DNA of 35,116 bases from Fimbriiglobus sp. Its GTDB lineage: Bacteria; Planctomycetota; Planctomycetia; Gemmatales; Gemmataceae. The translations under genes were made by a program, and so were the position numbers. This document shows, piece by piece, positions 29,142-35,116 of this stretch. Location of the stretch: positions 1 to 35,116 of the forward strand of contig JANYHV010000305.1 of assembly GCA_025362195.1 (NCBI GenBank). Reading direction: 5' to 3'. Position 1 is the first letter of the stretch. The number at the start of each line of letters is the position of its first letter. Under the pieces are notes generated by a model. It did not search any database. It worked only from the letters and a program-made list of their open reading frames with translations, and was not told where the DNA came from.

Positions 29142-29275
29142 TGGGTCGCCGAGACTCGCAAGGTTGGCCGCCGGAGTCGGACGGCTGAATGATCGCGGGC
29201 ACGCCGAATCTTCACAATGTGAACGACCGGATTCCTGTTGAGAAGAAGACGTTTGCACGACACCGGCATCGATGA

Positions 29276-31119
29276 ACAATCCGTTGCGGCCTGCCGAGCC
29301 AAGTCATCCGGTTCGACGATGTCACCGGCCAGCCGGGCCAGGTCATCCGGTCCGACGGCGTCACCCGACTGTTGATCGACCCGACGGCTTCGCAGGTGCC
29401 AGGTGTCGAAACTGTCGTGGTCACGCCCGCGCCGTTCGTGGACCCGGGCAAGTCCGGCGTCGTCGCCGTCACCAAATTGAACGCGGACGGCTCGGTCGAT
29501 GCCCGCTACGGCACCAACGGCACCGCGATGATCCAAACCGACCTCACGCTGTCTTCCCTGAGTACGCTCGCACCCGCCGGCCGCGCGCTGTCCGACGGTT
29601 CGCTCATCCTCTCCGGCGTCTCGACGGTACTCCGGGACGGTCAGAGCTTCAACGCGCCGTACGTCCTCAAGGTCACGCCGCAAGGCGCACTCGACGCGGC
29701 CTACGGCAGCAACGGGCAAGCCGCCTTCCCGGCGATCGACGGCATCACCGGCAAGCAACTGAGCACCAGTCTGAACCGCCTCGGCGGGGACGCGGCCGAG
29801 GTCCGCTTTTCGTCGGTCAAGTCGTCCTCGGCGTTCGAGCCGCAGGCCGACGGGTCGGTCGTCGGCGTGGTCGCCGGGGAAACGTCCGGGAAGGCCTACG
29901 TCGTCCGCATCGGCACGGACGGCAAGCCGGATCCGACCTTCGGCAAGGGCGGTCTGGTGCCGATCGCGTCGAACTACTTCCTTTCGGTCGATCGGTCGAG
30001 TTTCGCCGGAATTGACGTGCTGCCCGCGACCGGCGGCGGCTACTACCTGGCCGGCAGCACGGCCGCGGGGTTCGTCGTCCAGAAGCTCACGGCGGCGGGC
30101 GACGTGGACGTCTCGTTCGGCCGCGCCGGCATCGCCGTCCTGGACGCACCGTTCGCCGTCCCGGACATCACGTGCTCCGCTCGACCTTCACCCGGTTCGA
30201 CCTCAAGGCCGCGACGCCCGCGGTGCCCCCCGCCCCGAAGCCGGTCGACACCTCGGCGACCAACGCGATCACCGAACAACTGACCGGCAGCGATGTCGGC
30301 GAAGTCCGCTTCGATCTCAACGGGGACGGCAAGGCCGAAAACGTCCGCTACGAGCGGGCGAAGACCGGCGGCACCACCAGCCGCTTCGGCATCGTGGACG
30401 GCGCGACCGGGGCCGAACTGGCCAACAACGTCCGACCGTTCGAGGCCGCCTACGTCGGCGGGCTGAACGTCACCGGCGGAGACATCGACGGGGACGGCAT
30501 CGCGGAGTTGATCGTCGCCCCGGACGCGGGCGGCGCGGCCCGCATCCAAATCTTCAAGCTGACGAACGGAAAGCTCGTCCTGTCCGACAACTTCTTCGCC
30601 ATCGACGACCCCGCCTTCCGCGGCGGTGCCCGCGTCGCGGCGGCCGACCTGAACGGCGACGGCAAGGCCGATCTGGTCGTTTCCGCCGGCCCCGGCGGCG
30701 GCCCGCGCGTGGCGATCTACGACGGTGCCGATCTCGCCGCCGGCAAGGGCAAGCCCCGCAAGCTGCAGGCCGACTTCTTCGCCTACACCGCCGAAAGCGA
30801 CCTGAACCTCCGCAACGGCGTGTCGGTCGCGGTGAATGACGTCAACGGGGACGGCGTCGCCGATCTGTTCGTCGGGGCGGGCGTCGGCGGTGCCCCGCGA
30901 CTGACGATCCTCGACGGGAAGAAACTCGGCACGCAGGGAATCGCCGCCGCCCGCCGGGCTCCACTCGCCGACACGTTCCTCGGCGACGACAGTACCAGCC
31001 GGGACGGCGTCTTGTTCCTCGCCAAGCCGAAGCCCGGTCTTCCCGGGAACGATGTCGTCGTCGTCAGCCGCAGCACCGGCGGACAATTCCTGAACGGCAA
31101 GACCGATCCGTTGCTCTAG
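29276..31119 (+). pseudogene. Delta-60-repeat plus FG-GAP/VCBS-repeat surface protein, 5'-truncated and split by a frameshift near 30170
   Basis: Frame +2 to about 30170: KLNADGSVDARYGTNG, KVTPQGALDAAYGSNGQAAFPA, RIGTDGKPDPTFGKGGL, KLTAAGDVDVSFGRAGIAVLD. Frame +1 from 30172: DLNGDGKAENVRYE, DIDGDGIAELIVAPD, DLNGDGKADLVVSAG, DVNGDGVADLFVGAG. The frame is open upstream only to a TGA at 29273, with no convincing ATG. Confidence 0.75.
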
Positions 31120-31519
31120 GTGGCCGACCTGCGGGCGGCGCTCGAACGCGATCTTCCCGGGGACATGGTCCCGAGCGCGTTCGGCCGCGGGGTCGTGCTC
31201 GGGCCGGGCTTTCTCGCAAGTGGTCGATCCGGACATGATCGCGCTGGGCGACGGGGCCACGGTCAGCGCCGACTTCCAGGCCCACACGTTCGAGGACCGG
31301 GTGCTGAAAATCGACCGCCTCCGCGTCGGCAGTGGCGCGACCGTCGGGGCGCACGCGGTCGTCTTCTACGGTGCCGGCGTCGGCGACCGGGCTTGTGTCG
31401 CGCCGCACGCCGTCGTGATGAAGGGCGAAGTCCTGGCCGCCGACGGCCGGTACGCCGGGTGCCCGACCGCACCCGTGGCCGAGGGCGCGAGCGCCTCGAC
31501 TTCGCGCGGCCTGGATTGA
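31120..31519 (+). pseudogene. Remnant of a left-handed beta-helix C-terminus (Pls/PosA-type NRPS or related acyltransferase), frameshifted near 31215
   Basis: Frame 1: VADLRAALERDLPGDMVPSAFGRGVVLGPGFLA; frame 2: QVVDPDMIALGDGATVSADFQAHTFEDRVLKIDRLRVGSGATVGAHAVVFYGAGVGDRACVAPHAVVMKGEVLAADGRYAGCPTAP, with hexapeptide-repeat character. Confidence 0.6.
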
Positions 31520-31552
31520 GCCGTTGCCGAAGTCGGACGCGCGTTCCGACCC

Positions 31553-31569
31553 GCCGCACGCCGTGCGGC
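31553..31569. terminator. GC hairpin between convergent 3' ends (possible terminator, no U-tract)
   Basis: GCCGCAC-GCC-GTGCGGC: 7-bp perfect stem, 3-nt loop, immediately beyond the minus-strand kinase stop. Confidence 0.3.
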
Positions 31570-31571
31570 CG

Positions 31572-33254
31572 TCAGCGCTGGGGCGGGGTCGGCGGCTCGG
31601 TTTCTTCCACGCGCAAGGCGAGGACGACCCGGGTGTCGCTGGTCCACCGGCCGGCGTTCTCGCCGCGCTGGGTCGCCCGGATCGTCACCCCGTCGAACGT
31701 CCCCTGCGTGCGGTACGTCATCTCCTTGATGCGCGTCGAGCGCTCGACCCACGCGATCCCCGCCGGGGTGATTTCGCCCTCGACCTTGTGCTCGTTGCGG
31801 CCGGACCCGTTGTCGAACACGTGCCCGGCGAACGCGGCCCCCGTGCGGGTGACGACGTGCATCTCGAAGGCGACGGTGATCGGCGAGTACATGCCCTTGG
31901 TGTACGTGCGGGTGCCCAACCAGACGCTCCCGACGACCAGGGCGTCGCCCAACTCGACCCGGGCGGGCGTCGGGATCGCGTCGTCAACCGGCCCGCCGAC
32001 CGCGGCGACCGCGGCGGTGGTGGTGGCGTCGCGGGGTCGGGTCTCGAACACGCCGGCGGCCGCGACCCCGGCGACCCCGGTGGCCAGGAGGAGGGACGCG
32101 GCCGCGAGTCGCCGGCGGGACCACCGGCCGGCGGTCGGGCGGCGCGGCGCGGGGTCGGGCGACGGCGACGGCGCGAGGAACGGCGCGAGCGCCCGGGCGA
32201 CTGCGGCCGGCTCCGGGTAGCGGCGGGCGGGGTCTTTGGCCATCATCCGCGCGACGACGGCGGCCAGCCCGGCCGGCACGCCGTCCCGGACGAGGTTGAC
32301 CGGCGTGGCGTCCGTCTCCAGGTGGTGCCGCAGCACCTCGAACTGACTGCCGCCCCGGAACGGCGGGCCGCCGGTCAGGAGGTAGTAGAGCGTACACCCG
32401 AGGCTGTACACGTCCGCGCGGGTGTCGGCCCCGGCCGCGTTCAGAATCTGCTCCGGGGCGATGAACCCGGGCGTGCCCAGGACCTGGCCGGTGCCGGTCA
32501 GGTCGCGGTCCGCCGGCCCGCCCGCGGTCGCCTTGGCCAGCCCGAAGTCGAGCACCTTGACGACCGGCCGACCGCCCTCGGTGCCGAGGATCAAGTTGCC
32601 CGGCTTGACGTCCCGGTGGACCATCCCGCACTCGTGGGCGTGCTGCAAGCCGAGTGCCGCCTGGTACGCGTACAGGGCCGCCACCGGCGGGGCGACCGGC
32701 CCGGTCCGGCGGCACAGTTCGGCCAGGTCTTCGCCCGGCACGTACTCCATGCTCAGCACCAGCAAGTCGCCGATGCGTTTGGCGTCGTAGGCGGCGACGA
32801 CGTGCGGGTGTCGGAGCTTGGCCGCGGCGCGGATTTCTTGCAAGAAGCGGTCGGCCGCCTGGGCGTACTCGCCGGTCGCGCGGTGGACGACCTTGAGCAC
32901 CTCCTCGCGCTCCATCAGGGCGTTCCACGCCAAATAGACGACGCCCATGCCGCCCCGGCCCAACTGCCGCAGCCCCGAATACTGCGTCAAACTCGCCAGT
33001 TCCGGCGGCACGTCCCCGGCCGACGGGGTCGGCGCGAACGCCGACAGGGCCTTCGAGGGTTCCGGCGTGCCGTCGGGGTTGGCCGCCGCCCTCATGCGGC
33101 CGACGAAGCTGTCCGCCGGGGTCGCCGCCACCCGCCGGCGGCAGCCGGCACAGGACTCGAGGTGGTCGTGGACGGTCGCGGCCCGGCCGTCGTCGAGCGT
33201 GCCCAGGCCGTAGCCGGCGAGTAAGTCGTCCGACGGGTGGGGGGCGGTGGTCAT
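31572..33254 (-). CDS. Serine/threonine protein kinase with N-terminal anti-sigma-type zinc finger
   Basis: HDHLESCAGCRRRV zinc finger; LGRGGMGVVYLAW, VHRDVKPGNLIL, DFGLAKA, GTPGFIAPEQ, DVYSLGCTLYYLLTGGPPF; TM segment near LAAASLLLATGVAGVAAAGVF. Start at MTTAPHPSDDLLAGYGLG. Confidence 0.92.
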   Translation of the reverse strand: MTTAPHPSDDLLAGYGLGTLDDGRAATVHDHLESCAGCRRRVAATPADSFVGRMRAAANPDGTPEPSKALSAFAPTPSAGDVPPELASLTQYSGLRQLGRGGMGVVYLAWNALMEREEVLKVVHRATGEYAQAADRFLQEIRAAAKLRHPHVVAAYDAKRIGDLLVLSMEYVPGEDLAELCRRTGPVAPPVAALYAYQAALGLQHAHECGMVHRDVKPGNLILGTEGGRPVVKVLDFGLAKATAGGPADRDLTGTGQVLGTPGFIAPEQILNAAGADTRADVYSLGCTLYYLLTGGPPFRGGSQFEVLRHHLETDATPVNLVRDGVPAGLAAVVARMMAKDPARRYPEPAAVARALAPFLAPSPSPDPAPRRPTAGRWSRRRLAAASLLLATGVAGVAAAGVFETRPRDATTTAAVAAVGGPVDDAIPTPARVELGDALVVGSVWLGTRTYTKGMYSPITVAFEMHVVTRTGAAFAGHVFDNGSGRNEHKVEGEITPAGIAWVERSTRIKEMTYRTQGTFDGVTIRATQRGENAGRWTSDTRVVLALRVEETEPPTPPQR

Positions 33255-33310
33255 GGCCGGGTCCAGTTCGAGTCGGCGGGCGGGGGGCGCGAACGTCACG
33301 CGGACAAGGG

Positions 33311-33886
33311 TCAGTCGAGCAGTCCGCCCGCCTCTTCGCGCAGCCGCCGGAACACCCGGGACTTCGCCTGAAGGACCGACGCCTCGGACATCCCGCACTC
33401 GGCGGCGACTTCGGCGACCGGCCGGCCGTCGAGGGCGAACCCGCGGAACGCGGCCCAGGTCGCCGACGCGAAGTCCGGGCGGACGACGTCGACGAGGCGC
33501 TCGAAGACGAACGCGTCGTGGTCGGCGTCCCACTGCCGGGCCAGGGCACTGCGGGGGTCTTCGAGGCGGGCCAGGAAGTCGGCGTCGGCCGTCGGAATCG
33601 GCCGCCCCCCGGACTTCCGCCGCCAGTTGCGGACCTGGTTCACCGTCACCTGCCGCAGCCACGCGCGGAACGACCCGTCCCGCCACCGGTCGAACCCCGG
33701 CAGCTTGCGGAAGACGACGGTGAAGACTTCCTGAACGAGGTCGTCGGTCTCGTCCGCGGGGACGGACGCCCGGACCAACTGGCGGCGGATCCAGGGCGCG
33801 TAAATCTCGTGCAGCCGGTGCCAGTCGGGTTTGGCCGGCTCCGGCCGGCGGAGTCGATCCAGGAGGCTGGCCGAAGTCGTGTCCAT
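33311..33886 (-). CDS. ECF-family RNA polymerase sigma-70 factor
   Basis: MDTTSASLLDRLRRPEPAKPDWHRLHEIYAPWIRRQL...DDLVQEVFTVVFRKLPGFDRWRDGSFRAWLRQVTVNQVRNWRRK...VAEVAAECGMSEASVLQAKSRVFRRLREEAGGLLD. Confidence 0.94.
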   Translation of the reverse strand: MDTTSASLLDRLRRPEPAKPDWHRLHEIYAPWIRRQLVRASVPADETDDLVQEVFTVVFRKLPGFDRWRDGSFRAWLRQVTVNQVRNWRRKSGGRPIPTADADFLARLEDPRSALARQWDADHDAFVFERLVDVVRPDFASATWAAFRGFALDGRPVAEVAAECGMSEASVLQAKSRVFRRLREEAGGLLD

Positions 33887-34111
33887 GCCACGCCGCTTTC
33901 AGTCGGGTTGATGAAAGTACGTATGTGATGGCGTAGCTTACGACGAGGTGCTGTCGTGTCCAGCCCCGCCGCCGCCGGTACGCCCCAACTTTCTCGCCGG
34001 CGTGCGCACGATTCGTGTCAGCGCCCGGCAATTTCCGACATTTCCCTGTGGAACAAAATTTCCGACCGGGCATTGCCCGAAGGTCCGTTTCCACGCACGA
34101 CCGAGGTTCCG

Positions 34112-35116
34112 ATGGCCCGCCGCCGCCCGACCCGTAAGAACTCGCCGTCCCCCTTCCGCCCGTCAATCGAAGCCCTCGAAGCCCGGGACGTGCCGGCCAC
34201 GATCACGTGGGATGTCGCCGGTCACGCCACCGGCGGCGACTGGAGCGTCGGCGCGAACTGGGTCGGCGGTACCGCCCCGACGGCGGCCGACGACGCGGTC
34301 ATCACCCTGACGAAGGCCGGCACGGTCGGGTACAACTTGAGCACGCCGACCGGAGTGGGGAGCATCACGACCAGCTCGTTCACGACGTTCAACGTGAACA
34401 AGGGGACGGTGACGGTCGCGGCCAGCGGCTCGACGGGTTTTCTCAGCGGCTCGGTCAACGTGGCGAGCGGCGCAACGCTGGAAGTGAATGCGGGGGCGAA
34501 GGTTCAACTCAACCCGGCGGCGGTCGTCAACGTGGGCGGGATTCTGTCCGTGGACAGCCCGGCGAGTTTCGTCGTCCGGTACGGGGACTACACGAACGTG
34601 AACGTGACGAGCGGCGGGCTGTTGAAGGTGAACAACGCGAGCTTCACGACGGTCGGCAGCCCGAGCTACGCGAACAAGATCGTGATCGGCAGCGGGGGGA
34701 ACTTCAAGAGCACCAACTCGACGTTCGCCTGGGACGCCGTGACGCTCGACGCGAACGCCACAGTTTCGGTCGGGGACGTCACGACTTCGGCGTTCGACAC
34801 CACGGTGACGACCCCCGTCAAGTTCGAGCCGGTCTTCGTGGGCAACAAGCGATTCCGGGACGTGCTGCTCACGGGCACGACCGTCCAGTCGGTCTTGACC
34901 TTGGACCCACTGGGGATCGACGCCAGCCAACAGCGGTACGTGTTCCCGCAGGGGACGTTCACGGTCGCCGCGGGCACCGCCATGAACTTCACCGCGGGCA
35001 CGAAGGTGTTCTTTCAGCCGGCGGCGGTGGTGAACGTGGGCGGGATTCTGTCGGTGGAGAGCCCGGCGAGCGTCGTCGTCCGGTACGGGGACTACACGAA
35101 CGTGAACGTGACGAGC
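34112..35116 (+). CDS. 5' part of a large repetitive surface protein with LEARDVPA N-terminus (runs off the window)
   Basis: Manual translation from ATG 34112: MARRRPTRKNSPSPFRPSIEALEARDVPATITWDVAGHATGGDWSVGANWVGGTAP...; open to the last base, which is why it is absent from the ORF track. Confidence 0.88.
   Translation, partial: MARRRPTRKNSPSPFRPSIEALEARDVPATITWDVAGHATGGDWSVGANWVGGTAPTAADDAVITLTKAGTVGYNLSTPTGVGSITTSSFTTFNVNKGTVTVAASGSTGFLSGSVNVASGATLEVNAGAKVQLNPAAVVNVGGILSVDSPASFVVRYGDYTNVNVTSGGLLKVNNASFTTVGSPSYANKIVIGSGGNFKSTNSTFAWDAVTLDANATVSVGDVTTSAFDTTVTTPVKFEPVFVGNKRFRDVLLTGTTVQSVLTLDPLGIDASQQRYVFPQGTFTVAAGTAMNFTAGTKVFFQPAAVVNVGGILSVESPASVVVRYGDYTNVNVTS
34514..34612 (+). repeat. Copy 1 of a 99-nt coding repeat
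   Basis: ccggcggcggtcgtcaacgtgggcgggattctgtccgtggacagc...cacgaacgtgaacgtgacgagc; 93/99 identical to 35018..35116 by hand alignment. Confidence 0.9.
35018..35116 (+). repeat. Copy 2 of the 99-nt coding repeat
   Basis: 504 nt (168 codons, in frame) downstream of copy 1; cut by the window end. Confidence 0.9.

Noticed and set aside
1-35116. CRISPR array, tRNA or rRNA genes, intact transposase
   Set aside because: Looked for direct-repeat arrays, tRNA-like cloverleaf elements and transposase motifs; none seen by eye.

Overview
High-GC window from a planctomycete-like genome (probably Gemmataceae, inferred from gene families and not verified). Intact genes: a three-module amidohydrolase (-), a membrane-anchored TPR-like protein (+), two modules pairing an ECF sigma factor with a Ser/Thr kinase that carries an N-terminal anti-sigma-type zinc finger (5.6-8.8 kb and 31.6-33.9 kb), a roughly 6,036-aa giant surface protein (8.9-27.0 kb; beta-rich N-terminal region, RTX-like repeats, beta-propeller, PKD array, dockerin-like C-terminus), a PEP-CTERM-like protein, a small PKPKKTW protein, and the 5' end of a second repetitive surface protein at the window edge. 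Between 27.9 and 31.5 kb lies a graveyard of gene fragments: a truncated ECF sigma, a kinase C-lobe scrap, a frameshifted delta-60/FG-GAP protein, and a left-handed beta-helix remnant resembling Pls/PosA-type NRPS C-termini. The best candidate system is the repeated association of ECF sigma + zinc-finger kinase + giant protein with an N-terminal LEAR(E/D)VPA motif: two intact copies and a possible decayed third. A shared upstream motif (GATSGTGTCACA-n-GCC-n-GGGATG) precedes both the kinase and the giant gene of the first module. The many long antisense ORFs are judged to be GC-driven artefacts.
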